A DNA stretch of 64,000 nt from CADCTP01 sp963849885 (lineage in GTDB: Bacteria; Actinomycetota; Actinomycetes; Mycobacteriales; CADCTP01): positions 434,001 to 498,000 of the forward strand of contig CAWKIV010000006.1 of the NCBI GenBank assembly GCA_963849885.1, written 5' to 3'. Shown here piece after piece: positions 25,640 through 34,843 of the stretch. Position 1 is the stretch's first letter. Each line of letters opens with the position of its first letter. The position numbers were made by a program, and so were the translations under genes. Below the pieces are notes generated by a model. That model saw nothing but the letters and a program-made list of their open reading frames with translations, was not told the DNA's origin and did no database searches.

Positions 25640-26905
25640 CCGGCACCCCTCCCGGCGCTCGTCCGCACCTCCACTGTGCCCGACATCACGCCCGGGGTGG
25701 TGCCGGCCACGCCGCCCGCCGCGCGCCGCCGCGCCGCCCGCCGCGGTGTCCACCCGGTACGGCACCGCCAGCAGGCCGACGTCCTGCCCGCTGCGCACCC
25801 AGAAGGTGTCCTCGCTGCGGGCCACCCCCATCGCCGCGCCGTCCACGTCGTCCACCCGGATCGCCACCTGGAAGGCGCCGTGCAGCGGCGGGCACTCCGG
25901 CACCGCGAAGTCCAGCGTCCACCGGCCCGGCGCGGCCGGCAGCTGGTCGGGCCCGACCCGCATCACCCAGACCGGGATGTCGCCGGCGCCCATCACCACC
26001 GCGACCACCGAGCCGACCCGGGTGGCCACCTCCGGCGACACGGTCAGCTCGGCCCGCACCCCGACCGGGTCGCCGGCGGCGAACTCCCCCCGCACCGCCC
26101 CGGGCCGGTCGCCGACGGTGATGGCGCCGAGCACCAGGCCGGGCTCGTCGTCCGGCAGCGCCGGCGCCTCCGCGGTGCCGAGCAGCCCGCGCAGCGTGCC
26201 GGTGGCGAACTGCGGGTCGCCGTCGAAGACGACGTTGCCGTGGTCGAGCACGATGCCGCGGTCGCAGATCCGGTCGACCAGGTCGAGCGAGTGGGTGACG
26301 AACAGGATCGTCCGGCCCTCCCGCTGGAACTCGGCGATCTTGTCCAGGCACTTCTTCGCGAACGCCTCGTCGCCGACCGCGAGCACCTCGTCCACCAGCA
26401 GGATGTCCGGGTCGACGTGCACCGCGACGGCGAAGCCGAGCCGGACGTACATGCCGCTGGAGTAGTGCTTCACCGGGTTGTCGATGAAGTCCTCGAGCTC
26501 GGAGAAGCCGACGATCGAGTCGAACAGGCCGTCGGTCTCCTTGCGGGACAGGCCGAGCAGCGACGCGTTGAGGTAGACGTTGTCCCGGCCGGACAGCTCG
26601 CCGTTGAAGCCGGCGCCGAGCTCGAGCAGCGAGGACACCCGCCCGTTGACCCGGATCTCGCCGGAGCTGGGCCGGAGGATGCCGGTGAGTATCTTCAGCA
26701 GGGTCGACTTGCCCGAGCCGTTCGGCCCGATCAGCCCCACCGTGTGGCCGCTGCCGACGTCCAGGGTGACGTCCCGGAGCGCGTAGAAGCGCTCCCCGGT
26801 GCCGTGCCCGAGCTTGAGCACCCGCTCCTTGAGGCTGGTCGCCCGCGCGCTGCCGCGGAAGCTCTTGCTCACCCCGCGGGCGGAGATCACCGTGTCGCCG
26901 GTCAC
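25636..26905 (-). CDS. wzt: Wzt-type ABC transporter ATP-binding protein with C-terminal sugar-recognition domain
   Basis: Wzt drives export of lipid-linked polysaccharide. Walker A GPNGSGKST, signature YSSGMYVRL and Walker B ILLVDEVLAVGD are present in the first ~230 residues. Residues ~250-400 form a beta-rich Wzt_C-like domain, which in O-antigen systems binds the finished chain end. The last codons appear frameshifted within about 25715-25760. Removing one base gives an ending AGTTPGVMSGTVEVRTSAG… whose TGA overlaps the methyltransferase GTG; as given, the two proteins read as one. GTG start, directly after the wzm stop. Confidence 0.88.
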
Positions 26906-27766
26906 CTACAGCTCCTCGGCGAAGTCGGCCGACAGCCGCCGGTACGTCCACACGCCGAGCACCAGCAGCAGCGCCGACACCAGCGCCCCCAGCCCCAGCT
27001 TCTCCAGGTAGAAGGCGTAGCCGTCGTCGGCGAGCACGGTGCCGCCGCTGGGCAGCGGCGGGTTCTGCGCGTACAGCGCGCGCTGCATCGCGGTGACCAC
27101 GCCGGCCATCGGGTTGAGGAAATACGCCCAGAACAGGCCGTGCGGCTCCAGCGCGGCACGGACCAGCGACACCGAGTAGACGATCGGGTTGAGCCAGAAG
27201 CCGGCCATCAGGACGACCTCGACCACGTGCTGGGTGTCCCGGTAGCGCACATTGAGCCCGGCCACCAGGAAGGACAGCGCGACGGTGAACAGCAGCGCGA
27301 CGCCGATCGCCGGGATCGCCAGCAGCAGCTGCGGCCCGGCGAAGTACGTGTACCCGGACACGATCATCGCCACCAGCAGCACGACCATCTGCAGGGCGAA
27401 GTGCACCAGCGCGAAGCCGACCGCGGACAGCGGCAGCACCGACAGCGGGAAGCGGACCTTCTTCACCAGCCCCGCGTTGCCCACCACCGCGCCGGTGGCT
27501 GTGCCGACGGCGCCGGCGAAGGCGTTCCAGATCAGCAGGCCGGACAGCAGGTAGAAGCCGAACTGCGGGATCCCGGTCTTCAGCACGACCTGGAAGACGA
27601 AGGTGTAGACGACCAGCACCAGCAGCGGGTTGGCCAGCGACCAGAGGAAGCCGAGCACGCTGCCCTGGTATTTGACCTTCAGGTCCTTGCGCACCAGGCC
27701 GGCCAGCAGCTCCCAGCGCACCCGGCCCTGGGCCCGGGCCCGCTCCTGTGTGTTCGTACCGGCCAT
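26906..27766 (-). CDS. wzm: Wzm-type ABC transporter permease, polysaccharide export
   Basis: A 286-residue ABC-2 family permease with about six membrane helices: RKDLKVKYQGSVLGFLWSLANPLLVLVVYTFVF is the classic N-terminus of the Wzm/TagG group and FWLNPIVYSV lies near the later helices. With Wzt it forms the exporter of a polyprenyl-linked glycan, comparable to the galactan exporter of mycobacteria. The ATG lies seven bases from TACTGT (27774-27779, minus strand), so the message is probably leaderless. Transcription continues through wzt, the methyltransferase and two glycosyltransferases (26.9 to 21.8 kb), forming one operon. Confidence 0.92.
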   Translation of the reverse strand: MAGTNTQERARAQGRVRWELLAGLVRKDLKVKYQGSVLGFLWSLANPLLVLVVYTFVFQVVLKTGIPQFGFYLLSGLLIWNAFAGAVGTATGAVVGNAGLVKKVRFPLSVLPLSAVGFALVHFALQMVVLLVAMIVSGYTYFAGPQLLLAIPAIGVALLFTVALSFLVAGLNVRYRDTQHVVEVVLMAGFWLNPIVYSVSLVRAALEPHGLFWAYFLNPMAGVVTAMQRALYAQNPPLPSGGTVLADDGYAFYLEKLGLGALVSALLLVLGVWTYRRLSADFAEEL

Positions 27767-27773
27767 CCGGGCA

Positions 27774-27825
27774 ACAGTAGCCGGACGGCTCCGCGAGCCG
27801 CCGGACCGGGCCGACTCGCTACCCT
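27774..27825. promoter_or_regulatory. Back-to-back leaderless promoters for wzm and the 27834 gene
   Basis: TACTGT on the minus strand (27774-27779) ends seven bases before the wzm ATG, and TACCCT on the plus strand (27820-27825) ends eight bases before the divergent gene's ATG. The whole divergent gap is only 67 bases, so both polymerases compete for it. -35 elements are not clear. Confidence 0.45.
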
Positions 27826-27833
27826 CCGACCCC

Positions 27834-30038
27834 ATGGAACCGTCCGTGGCTGCGTCCCCCGGCCCGCGGCCGACCGGATCGGGCGCGACCGCCGCGCCCG
27901 TGGCCGGCTCGACCCGGGCACCCGGCTCGGCCGGCCCGGCCGGCTCGGCCGGCCCGGTCGAGGCCGACGGGCGGGCCGGGGCCGACGGGCCGGTCGAGGC
28001 GCCGGGGCGGCACGCGGACCGGCCCGGGCGGGCGGGCCGCTGGGGCACCCCGCCGGCCGGCTCGGTCACCGCCGGCGAGCTGGTCGCGCTGGCCGCGGCC
28101 ACCGCCGTCGGCGTGCTCGCGCTGGTGTCGCTGGCCGCCGGCCACCTCGGCGTGCACAACCTGGCCACCGTGCTCGGCGGCAGCGCGGTGCTGCTGGTCG
28201 TGCTGGCGGTGCTGGCCCGGCTGCGGGCCGCCGCCTTCCCGCGGGTCGCGCTGGACGCGGCCGGGCTGGTCCCGGCGGCCGTGTCCTTCGTCGCGGCCTG
28301 CTGGATGTACCTGCCCGGCTTCCACTACGTGGCCGGCGACAAGGACCCCGGCGGCTACGTCATGCACGCCTTCGCCATCGCCCGGGGCGGCTCGATCTGG
28401 ATCGACGACCCGCTGCTCGCGGCCGGCGACCTGCCGGTGCAGCTGGCCGGCCCGGGGGCCCGCTTCCCGGCGATCTGGATCTCCGACGCGGCCGGCGGGG
28501 TGATCTTCCCGCAGTTCTACCACCTGTGGCCGGCGCTGCTGGCGACCTCGTACGACGTCGGCGGCTACGGCGCGATCGTGGCCACCACGCCGCTGCTGGG
28601 CGTGCTCTGCGTGGTGCTGACCGTGCTGATCGCCCGCCGGATCGCCGGGGTGGTCGCCGCCTGGGCCGCCGGCCTGCTGATGACCACGAACATGATGCAG
28701 GTCTGGCAGGCGAAATACCCGACCACCGAGATCCTGTCCCAGGTGCTCTTCCTCGGCGCGCTGCTCGGCGTGCTGCTCGCCGTGCAGACCAGGTGGCGGT
28801 GGCCGGCGCTGGTGGCCGGCCTGCTGGTCGGCATCGGCTACCTGGGCCGGCCGGACGGCGTGCTGCTGGTGCTGCTGGCCGCGGCCGGGCTGGCCGCGCT
28901 GTGGGTGCTGCGCCGGTGGGACGCGCGGGCCGGCTGGTTCACCGCCGGGCTCGGGGTGGTCCTCCCGTACGGGCTGTGGCAGGCCTACGGCCCGGCCGAG
29001 CAGTACACGGTCGGCAACGACATCCCGAAGCTCACCACGATGCTCGGCATGCTCGGCGTCTGCCTGGTCGGCGCGCTGGTGCTGCGCCGGCCGCTGGCCG
29101 GGGTGGTCAGCCGGGTGGACGCGCTGGTGGAGCAGGACTCCGTGCAGCGCAAGGTCGGGCTGGTCGCGGTGGGCGGCACGCTGCTGCTCTTCGTCGCGGG
29201 CGTGCTGCGCCCGCTGTGGGGACCGGACTTCTTCTACTACGGGTCCCGGCTGACCCGGTCGTACGACGAGCTCAACCTGCACCGGCTGTCCTGGTTCTTC
29301 ACCTGGACGGGGCTGCTGCTCATCGTGGCCGGGGTCGGCGTCGTCGCGCTGCGCCGGTGGGAGCTGCCCGGCTGGCTGGTCGCGGTGCCGACCATCGGGC
29401 TGCTCGCGCTCTACACCTGGCACGCCCGCAACTCGCCGTACTTCATGTGGGTGGGCCGCCGGTTCGTGGCCACCGTGCTGCCCGGCATGGTGCTGCTGAT
29501 CGCGCTGGCGCTGGCCGCGATCTGGGTCTACCGGTGGCGCGGCCGGCTGCGGGTCGGGGTGCCGGTGGCCGCGCTGCTGCTGGCCTTCCTCGGCGCGGTC
29601 GGGCTCAACCAGTCGCTGCCGCTGCGCTCGCACGACGAGTGGGCCGGGTCGTACGGGATCAACCAGGCCGTCGCGGCGCTGTCCGGCGACCAGCGCGGGG
29701 TCTACCTGTGGGCGCCGGCGAAGGCCTGCTGCGTGGCACCGCAGGCGCTCTTCGCGCCGACCGTGTGGCTGGTCGAGGACCAGGACAGCACGCTGCTGCC
29801 GCGGGCCGCGGACAAGGTCCCGGCGTACGTGCAGCGCTACGTGGACACCTTCCCGGACCGGCCGGTCTTCCTGGTCTACGAGGCCGGCGAGGTGCCGCCG
29901 CCGCTGCCCGGGCTGACCACCACGGTGGCCGGGCGCTTCGCCGGCACGATGCCGCACTGGGTGGAGAGCAGCATCAGCCGGCCGGCGAGCGCCCAGCAGA
30001 TCCCCTACGACTTCACCGTCTACCGGGTGACCCGCTGA
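27834..30038 (+). CDS. Large polytopic membrane protein, GT-C glycosyltransferase-like
   Basis: A 734-residue protein. An N-terminal ~75-residue disordered Gly/Ala/Pro/Asp-rich tail is followed by about thirteen hydrophobic segments and a ~130-residue extracytoplasmic C-terminal domain. Between the early helices is WMYLPGFHYVAGDKDPGGYVMHAFAIARGGSIWIDDPLL, a loop with acidic residues as in GT-C enzymes that use polyprenyl-phospho-sugars outside the membrane. The ATG follows a TACCCT box by eight bases. It is divergent from wzm. I cannot name donor or acceptor; arabinofuranosyl- or mannosyl-type transfer would fit an actinobacterial wall polymer. Confidence 0.72.
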   Translation: MEPSVAASPGPRPTGSGATAAPVAGSTRAPGSAGPAGSAGPVEADGRAGADGPVEAPGRHADRPGRAGRWGTPPAGSVTAGELVALAAATAVGVLALVSLAAGHLGVHNLATVLGGSAVLLVVLAVLARLRAAAFPRVALDAAGLVPAAVSFVAACWMYLPGFHYVAGDKDPGGYVMHAFAIARGGSIWIDDPLLAAGDLPVQLAGPGARFPAIWISDAAGGVIFPQFYHLWPALLATSYDVGGYGAIVATTPLLGVLCVVLTVLIARRIAGVVAAWAAGLLMTTNMMQVWQAKYPTTEILSQVLFLGALLGVLLAVQTRWRWPALVAGLLVGIGYLGRPDGVLLVLLAAAGLAALWVLRRWDARAGWFTAGLGVVLPYGLWQAYGPAEQYTVGNDIPKLTTMLGMLGVCLVGALVLRRPLAGVVSRVDALVEQDSVQRKVGLVAVGGTLLLFVAGVLRPLWGPDFFYYGSRLTRSYDELNLHRLSWFFTWTGLLLIVAGVGVVALRRWELPGWLVAVPTIGLLALYTWHARNSPYFMWVGRRFVATVLPGMVLLIALALAAIWVYRWRGRLRVGVPVAALLLAFLGAVGLNQSLPLRSHDEWAGSYGINQAVAALSGDQRGVYLWAPAKACCVAPQALFAPTVWLVEDQDSTLLPRAADKVPAYVQRYVDTFPDRPVFLVYEAGEVPPPLPGLTTTVAGRFAGTMPHWVESSISRPASAQQIPYDFTVYRVTR

Positions 30039-30052
30039 GCGGGTCACCCGGT
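30022..30052. terminator. Perfect 14-bp inverted repeat around a stop codon
   Basis: ACCGGGTGACCCGC (30022-30035) and GCGGGTCACCCGGT (30039-30052) pair perfectly, and the three-base loop is the TGA stop of the upstream gene. It lies between convergent genes and should act as a bidirectional terminator, although no T-run follows. Confidence 0.75.
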
Positions 30053-30063
30053 GGCCGGGCGGG

Positions 30064-31134
30064 TCAGACGGTCCGGAACCAGAAGGAGCCGGGGAAGCGG
30101 GTCTCCCGGTCGTACGACGGGATCGCCTTCTCCAGCGCCTCCGGGTGGCGGCGGTGCATCCAGCTGCTCCCCCACGCCACCTCGGTGCGGGCGTTGCCGA
30201 TGAGGTAGGCCTGCAGCAGGTACTGCTCGTTCCAGAAGCGGTGCTCCGGGCCGAAGACCCAGTCCCGCGGATACTCCCCCGGCAGGAAGATGTCGTGCAC
30301 GTGCACCAGCACGCCGGGCCGCAGCCGGGGCAGCACCTCCAGGAACTCGTACTGCACGTCGCTGCCGATCCGCAGCACGTGGGACGAGTCGATGAAGAGG
30401 ATGTCGCCGGCCTCCAGCGAGGAGAACAGCTGCAGCGGCAGGCCCTGCACCTGCTCGTCGATCATCTCGGCGTGCTCGTCGGCGGCGACCGCGTCGCGGA
30501 CGAACGCGTGCGGGTACGGCTCGATCGCGGTGAGCCGGCCGTCCGCGCCCTCGGCCCGGTTGGCCGCCAGCGCGCGCAGCGACAGCAGGGTGGACCAGCC
30601 GGAGCCGATCTCCAGCACCCGCTTCGGCTTGGCGCCGCGGATCATCGCGTAGAGCACCTCGGCGTCCACCGACTCGAAGGCGCCGTTGTCCACGAAGTAG
30701 CCCCCGGCGGCGTCCGCCTGGCTGCGCGGCAGCGCGGCCAGCTCCTCGCCGAACCGGGTGGCCGCGTCCTCCAGGAAGGCCAGCTGGGCCTCGTCGCGCA
30801 TGTCGATGCCGGGCAGCTCGGACTCCCGCTCCCAGAGCGCGTCCGGCAGCTCCCGGGTGTCCGGGATCACCGAGTAGAAGTGGTTGGCGGTCAGGTGCCA
30901 GCCGTGCCGCTCCCAGGTCTCGAACGGGAGCTCCGCGCCGCGGCGGACCAGCTCGGCCTCGTCCGACGTCCCGGCCACGGCCGGCGTCCCGGCCGCGGCC
31001 GGGGGGACCATCAGGCCGGCGATGCGCTGCCGGACGCCCTGGGGCAGGGCCTGCACTCCTGCGCGGACCGCCCGCTTGGCCGGCGCGGCGGCCCGCCGGG
31101 CGATCGTGCGGTTGTCTCGGGGTCCGGCCTGCAT
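30064..31134 (-). CDS. SAM-dependent methyltransferase (class I, Methyltransf_24 type)
   Basis: A 356-residue protein whose C-terminal half carries the SAM fold: KRVLEIGSGWSTLLSLRAL, TAIEPYPHAFVR, GDILFIDSSHVLRIGSDVQYEF and RPGVLVHVHDIFLPGEYPRDW, the pattern of small-sugar or glycopeptide methyltransferases such as those related to CmcI. The ATG start (MQAGPRD) has AAAGGGA eight bases upstream; an ATG six codons earlier lacks this. It converges with the GT-C-like gene over a hairpin. Likely glycan decoration; substrate unknown. Confidence 0.78.
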   Translation of the reverse strand: MQAGPRDNRTIARRAAAPAKRAVRAGVQALPQGVRQRIAGLMVPPAAAGTPAVAGTSDEAELVRRGAELPFETWERHGWHLTANHFYSVIPDTRELPDALWERESELPGIDMRDEAQLAFLEDAATRFGEELAALPRSQADAAGGYFVDNGAFESVDAEVLYAMIRGAKPKRVLEIGSGWSTLLSLRALAANRAEGADGRLTAIEPYPHAFVRDAVAADEHAEMIDEQVQGLPLQLFSSLEAGDILFIDSSHVLRIGSDVQYEFLEVLPRLRPGVLVHVHDIFLPGEYPRDWVFGPEHRFWNEQYLLQAYLIGNARTEVAWGSSWMHRRHPEALEKAIPSYDRETRFPGSFWFRTV

Positions 31135-31391
31135 GCGATCGGTCCCTTTCATGTCGGCGCGGAGTCGTTCGGCGCGGGGGTCGGGGGCAGGCCTGCGCCT
31201 GGGCGACGGTGCAACTGGCGCAGTGCCGATCCGCAGCAGTATGCCGCACCGGGCCGGGCCGGGCGGCGGCCGTCCACCGGCGCCGGGATCCTCCCGAAAG
31301 GGTGTACGGTACCCGCCGCTGCCGGGCGGGCGGTCCGCGACGCAGGGTGCGTCGCCGGGCCGTCGGGGGCCCGAGGCCGGCCGGAGGCTCC

Positions 31392-32941
31392 ATGTCGGGT
31401 GTCGGAACCGTCGCGCTCGCGCGCGCCCGGTCGCTCGGTCGGCGACGGCGGACCACCGTCGGGATCGGGCTGGCCGGGGTGCTGCTGACCTTCGCGGTGC
31501 TGGCCACGCTGCAGGCCTTCACCATCCACCCGTTCCACCCGCCGGACGAGATGAGCCACGTCGGGTACGCGCTGGACATCAGCCACGGCGACCTGCCGAC
31601 CATCGAGACGCCGATCCCGGGCGCGGACGTCCCGCTGCTCGCCCACCGGGTGGCCAACAGCCGGCCGGCCAACCGGACGATCTGGACCGCGAACCACCCG
31701 CCGCTCTACTACCTGGTCGCGGCCGTGCCGCTGCGGATCGGGGTGGCGCTGGACCGGCCGCTCGGCGGGGTCCGGGCGGCCCGGCTGGTCACCATCGGGA
31801 TCAGCCTGGCCGGGCTGGCGCTGGTGGTGCTGCTGGCCCGGGAGCTGGTGCCGGGCCGGCCGGAGCTGTGGGTCGGCCGCCGGCGGGCTGGCCGCGCTGC
31901 TGCCGGTGCAGGTGCTCACCTCCGCGGTGGTCTACAACGACGCGCTGGTCTTCACGCTGACCGCCGCCGTCCTGGTGCTGGTCACCCGGCTGCTGCGGTG
32001 GGGGCCGACGCCGCGGCGGCTGGTGCTGCTCGCGGTGCTCGCGGCCGCGGCCGCGCTGACCCGGGCCAGCGGGCTGGTCGTGGTCGCGGTGGCCGCGGCC
32101 GCCACGGTGGTCGTGCGGTGTGGCGGCACGCGGACCGGCCGGGCCGGACCCGGGCCTGCGGGCGGCCGGCGCCGGCGGCCGCGGTGGCGCTGGCCGCGGT
32201 CGCCGCCGCCGGCTGGTTCTACGTGCGCAACCGGTCGCTCTACGGCAGCGCCACCGGGACCGGGGCGCTGCTGGCGAAGTTCGCGCGGGGGTCGCACGGG
32301 TCGGTCCCGCAGACGCTGCTGGCGCCGGAGTTCTGGCACGACCAGCTGCGCCGGCTGTGGGACGACTCGGCCGGCCCGAGCGGGCGCAACGGCTTCACCA
32401 AGTGGTGGTACCTGATCTTCGTGCCGGTGCTCGGGCTGGCCCTGGCCGGCGTCCGCTGGCTGCGCCGGGCGGTGCCGCCGCCGGCCGCGCTGGCTCTCGG
32501 CTGGCTGGCCTGCCTGGGCGTGGCCGGGCTGGTCGAGCTCAGCGCGGCGTCGTTCTACAGCCTCGGCGGCACCGCGCACGGCCGCTACCTGCTGCCCGCG
32601 CTGTCCGTGCTGGCCGTGGCCGCCGCGGCCGGGCTGGCCGCGCTGCCCGGCCGGCGGGGCGCTGCCGCTGATCGCTCGCGCTGCCGCTGCTGGCGGTGGT
32701 CAACGTGCTGGTCTGGTCCCGCTACCTGGGCGTGACGCTGCGGCCGCCGGAGGGCACCAGCCCGATCCTGCACGCGCTGCGGTACGCCCAGGTGCCGGTC
32801 TGGGTGCTGGTGCCGGCCGCCGTCCTGCTCGCGGTCGGGCTGGCCGCGCAGGCCTGGGCGCTGTGGACGCTGTCCGCCCGGCGCGCCGCCCCGGTGCCGG
32901 TGCCGCAGCCCCGGCCGACCGAGCTGGCGCTCGCCGGCTAG
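31392..32941 (+). pseudogene. Polytopic membrane protein (GT-C-like), broken by several frameshifts
   Basis: GGAGG precedes ATG 31392. The first ~160 residues (FTIHPFHPPDEMSHVGYALD, NHPPLYYLVAAVPLRIG) resemble a GT-C enzyme with a catalytic-loop DE pair. The frame then breaks: an extra G at 31870-31872, one or two shifts between about 32115 and 32185, and one or two between about 32655 and 32690. Frame switching recovers LPVQVLTSAVVYNDALVFTL, WFYVRNRSLYGSATGTGALL and VVNVLVWSRYLGVTLRPPEG, giving a coherent protein of about 514 residues. It is intact in every other respect, so base-calling error is likely, but real decay is not excluded. Confidence 0.7.
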
Positions 32942-32975
32942 GCCGTCCAGCCCGGACAGCCGGGGACGCGCTGCG

Positions 32976-33353
32976 TCAGACCGGGTCGAGCCGCCGCCGC
33001 AGCAGGCAGAACTCGTTGCCCTCCGGGTCGGCCAGCACGTGCCAGCTCTCCTCGCCGGTCTGCCCGACCTCGACCGGCCGGGCGCCGGCCGCGAGCAGCC
33101 GGGCCAGCTCGGCCTCCTGGTCGCGGTCGGTCGGGTTGACGTCCAGGTGCAGCCGCAGCTTCTGCCGCTTGGGCTCGGGAACCTGGGTGAGGATCAGCGT
33201 CGGCTGCGGCCCGCCGAAGCCGGACCGCGGCCCGATCTCGATCCCGTCCTCGGCCCGGCCCAGCTCGACGTAGTCGAGCACCTCGGACCAGAAGGCCGCC
33301 AGCTTGGGCGCGTCCGCGCAGTCCAGCACCAGCTCGGAGATCCGGCACGCCAC
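32976..33353 (-). CDS. VOC (glyoxalase/bleomycin-resistance) superfamily protein
   Basis: A 125-residue small metal-dependent fold. ISELVLDCADAPKLAAFWSEVLDY opens it, and HLDVNPTDRDQEAELARLLAAGARPV and HVLADPEGNEFCLL close it, the typical paired beta-alpha-beta units with H and E ligand positions. Substrate unknown; members range from dioxygenases to drug-binding proteins. The GTG start is six bases after TACGGT (33360-33365, minus strand). It is divergent from a SnoaL-like gene with only 37 bases between start codons, so regulation may be shared. Confidence 0.82.
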   Translation of the reverse strand: MACRISELVLDCADAPKLAAFWSEVLDYVELGRAEDGIEIGPRSGFGGPQPTLILTQVPEPKRQKLRLHLDVNPTDRDQEAELARLLAAGARPVEVGQTGEESWHVLADPEGNEFCLLRRRLDPV

Positions 33354-33390
33354 CGCGGCACCGTACCGCCGGGCAGGGCAGACTGGGCCG

Positions 33391-33807
33391 ATGGACACCC
33401 GCGCCGCCGCCGACCGCTTCGCCCGCACCTGGGAGGAGGCGTGGCGGCAGCACGACGTCGACGCCATCGCCGCGCTCTACGCGGCGGACTGCACGCACCG
33501 GTCCATGCCGTTCCGGCCCGTGCACGAGGGCCGGGCCGCGGTGGCGGACTACGTGCGCTGGGCGTTCTCCACCGAGGAGACGACCGAGGTGCGCTTCGGC
33601 ACCCCGCTGGTGGACGGCGACCTGGCCACGGTGGAGTACTGGGCGACCGCGGTCGAGCGCGACGGTGCCCAGCCGGCCACCCTGGCCGGCGTCGGGCTGC
33701 TCCGCTTCGACGCGGACGGGCTGGTCGTCGAGGCCCGGGACTACTGGCACACCGCCGAGGGGCACCAGCGGCCCACCGGCTCGCTCTTCTTCCCGTCCGG
33801 CGGGTGA
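33391..33807 (+). CDS. SnoaL/NTF2-like small fold protein
   Basis: A 138-residue protein: AADRFARTWEEAWRQHDVDAIAALYAADCTHRSMPFRP is the usual N-terminus of the cone-shaped SnoaL-like/NTF2 fold, and DYWHTAEG ends it. Members are polyketide cyclases, isomerases or ligand-binding proteins, and this one cannot be placed further. The ATG lies six bases after CAGACT, a weak -10 candidate. It is paired divergently with the VOC protein gene. Confidence 0.78.
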   Translation: MDTRAAADRFARTWEEAWRQHDVDAIAALYAADCTHRSMPFRPVHEGRAAVADYVRWAFSTEETTEVRFGTPLVDGDLATVEYWATAVERDGAQPATLAGVGLLRFDADGLVVEARDYWHTAEGHQRPTGSLFFPSGG

Positions 33808-33813
33808 GCCGGG

Positions 33814-34449
33814 TCAGGACCGCCAGACCGGCGCGACGTCCCGGCGGTACGCCCGCCCGCCCACCCGGCTGAGGGCGAACACCACCGGCGGCGGGATGGT
33901 GGAGCGCAGGAAGGCCCGGCCCTCGTCGGTCATCCCGTCCTGGATCCAGGCCAGGAACCGGCCGGTCACCACCGGCGACCGCGGCCGCAGCTGCTTCTCG
34001 ACCTCCTGCCACTCGGGCGTGCCGAGGTACGGCCGGATCCGCGGCTCGAGGTCGTCCTCCTCGTGCTCGAGGTGCCGGTCGACCACCACCCGGGTGCGCC
34101 CGACGCTCTCCCGGGCCGCCCCGGCCTCGGCGGCCCGGCCGGTGGCCGCGTACGCCGCCATCGCGGCCCGGGTCTCGGCGAGCGCGTCGGCCATCGCGTG
34201 GTGCTCGTCGTCCATGGCCGCGAGCAGGTCGGGCGCGATGCCGACCCGGGCGAGGTACGGGAAGATCAGCGTGTCCTCGCCCTCGTGGTGCTGGGTCAGC
34301 TCGCGCTGCAGGTTGGCGTACGCCCGCTCCAGCTGGCCGGCGCGGGCCCGGTCGCCGTCCCGGGCGGTGCCGAGCGCGGTCTCCAGCCGGGCCAGGTCCC
34401 GGCGCACCGCCGCATGGATGACCCGGTTCATCGTCATCGGGCTGGCCAT
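33814..34449 (-). CDS. Hemerythrin-domain protein
   Basis: A 211-residue four-helix protein with the di-iron ligands in ELTQHHEGEDTLIFPYL, MDDEHHAM and VVDRHLEHEEDDLEPRI. Such proteins bind oxygen or nitric oxide or sense iron. The C-terminal ~60 residues, with FLAWIQDGMTDEGRAFLRSTIPPPVV, occur in the actinobacterial branch. The ATG is six bases after TAGCCT (34456-34461, minus strand), a leaderless arrangement. It ends six bases from the SnoaL-like gene, convergent. Confidence 0.88.
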   Translation of the reverse strand: MASPMTMNRVIHAAVRRDLARLETALGTARDGDRARAGQLERAYANLQRELTQHHEGEDTLIFPYLARVGIAPDLLAAMDDEHHAMADALAETRAAMAAYAATGRAAEAGAARESVGRTRVVVDRHLEHEEDDLEPRIRPYLGTPEWQEVEKQLRPRSPVVTGRFLAWIQDGMTDEGRAFLRSTIPPPVVFALSRVGGRAYRRDVAPVWRS

Positions 34450-34540
34450 CGGCCGAGGCTAGCCGCGCGGGGCGCCCGGCGCGGCCGAATGCCGAGGTCC
34501 GGGGCCGGTTAGCATCCGGCCGCCGAGCTGGGAGGACGCC

Positions 34541-34831
34541 GTGATCATCGTCGCCGGACCGCTGCACGTGGACCCCGCCGACCGGGACCGCTACCTGGAC
34601 CTGACCGCCGACGTCGCGGTGCTCGCCCGGGCCGCGCCCGGCTGCCTCGACTTCGTCCAGGCGCCCGACCCGCTGGACCCGGGGCGGATCAACGTCTACG
34701 AGCGGTGGGAGTCGGACGAGGACCTGCACCGCTTCCGCACCTCCGGCGGACCGGAGGAGCCGGCGGAGGTGCCGGAGCTGCGCGCGGCGGAGGTCCGCAA
34801 GTACCGGATCGCCGGCGTCGAGGCGCCCTGA
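34541..34831 (+). CDS. Antibiotic biosynthesis monooxygenase (ABM) domain protein
   Basis: A 96-residue ferredoxin-like dimeric fold protein: IIVAGPLHVDPADRDRYLDL, ARAAPGCLDFVQAPDPLDPGRINVYERWESDEDLHRFR is the standard ABM pattern. Members degrade heme, oxidise quinols or have no enzyme role; there is no further evidence here. The GTG start has GGGAGG eight bases upstream. It converges on the WYL regulator with 12 bases between them. Confidence 0.85.
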   Translation: MIIVAGPLHVDPADRDRYLDLTADVAVLARAAPGCLDFVQAPDPLDPGRINVYERWESDEDLHRFRTSGGPEEPAEVPELRAAEVRKYRIAGVEAP

Positions 34832-34843
34832 CCGGCGGCCGCG

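Noticed and set aside
24827..30208. A 1793-residue open frame on the plus strand
   Set aside because: It is antisense to five clear genes and then out of frame in the 27834 gene, with no domain recognisable.
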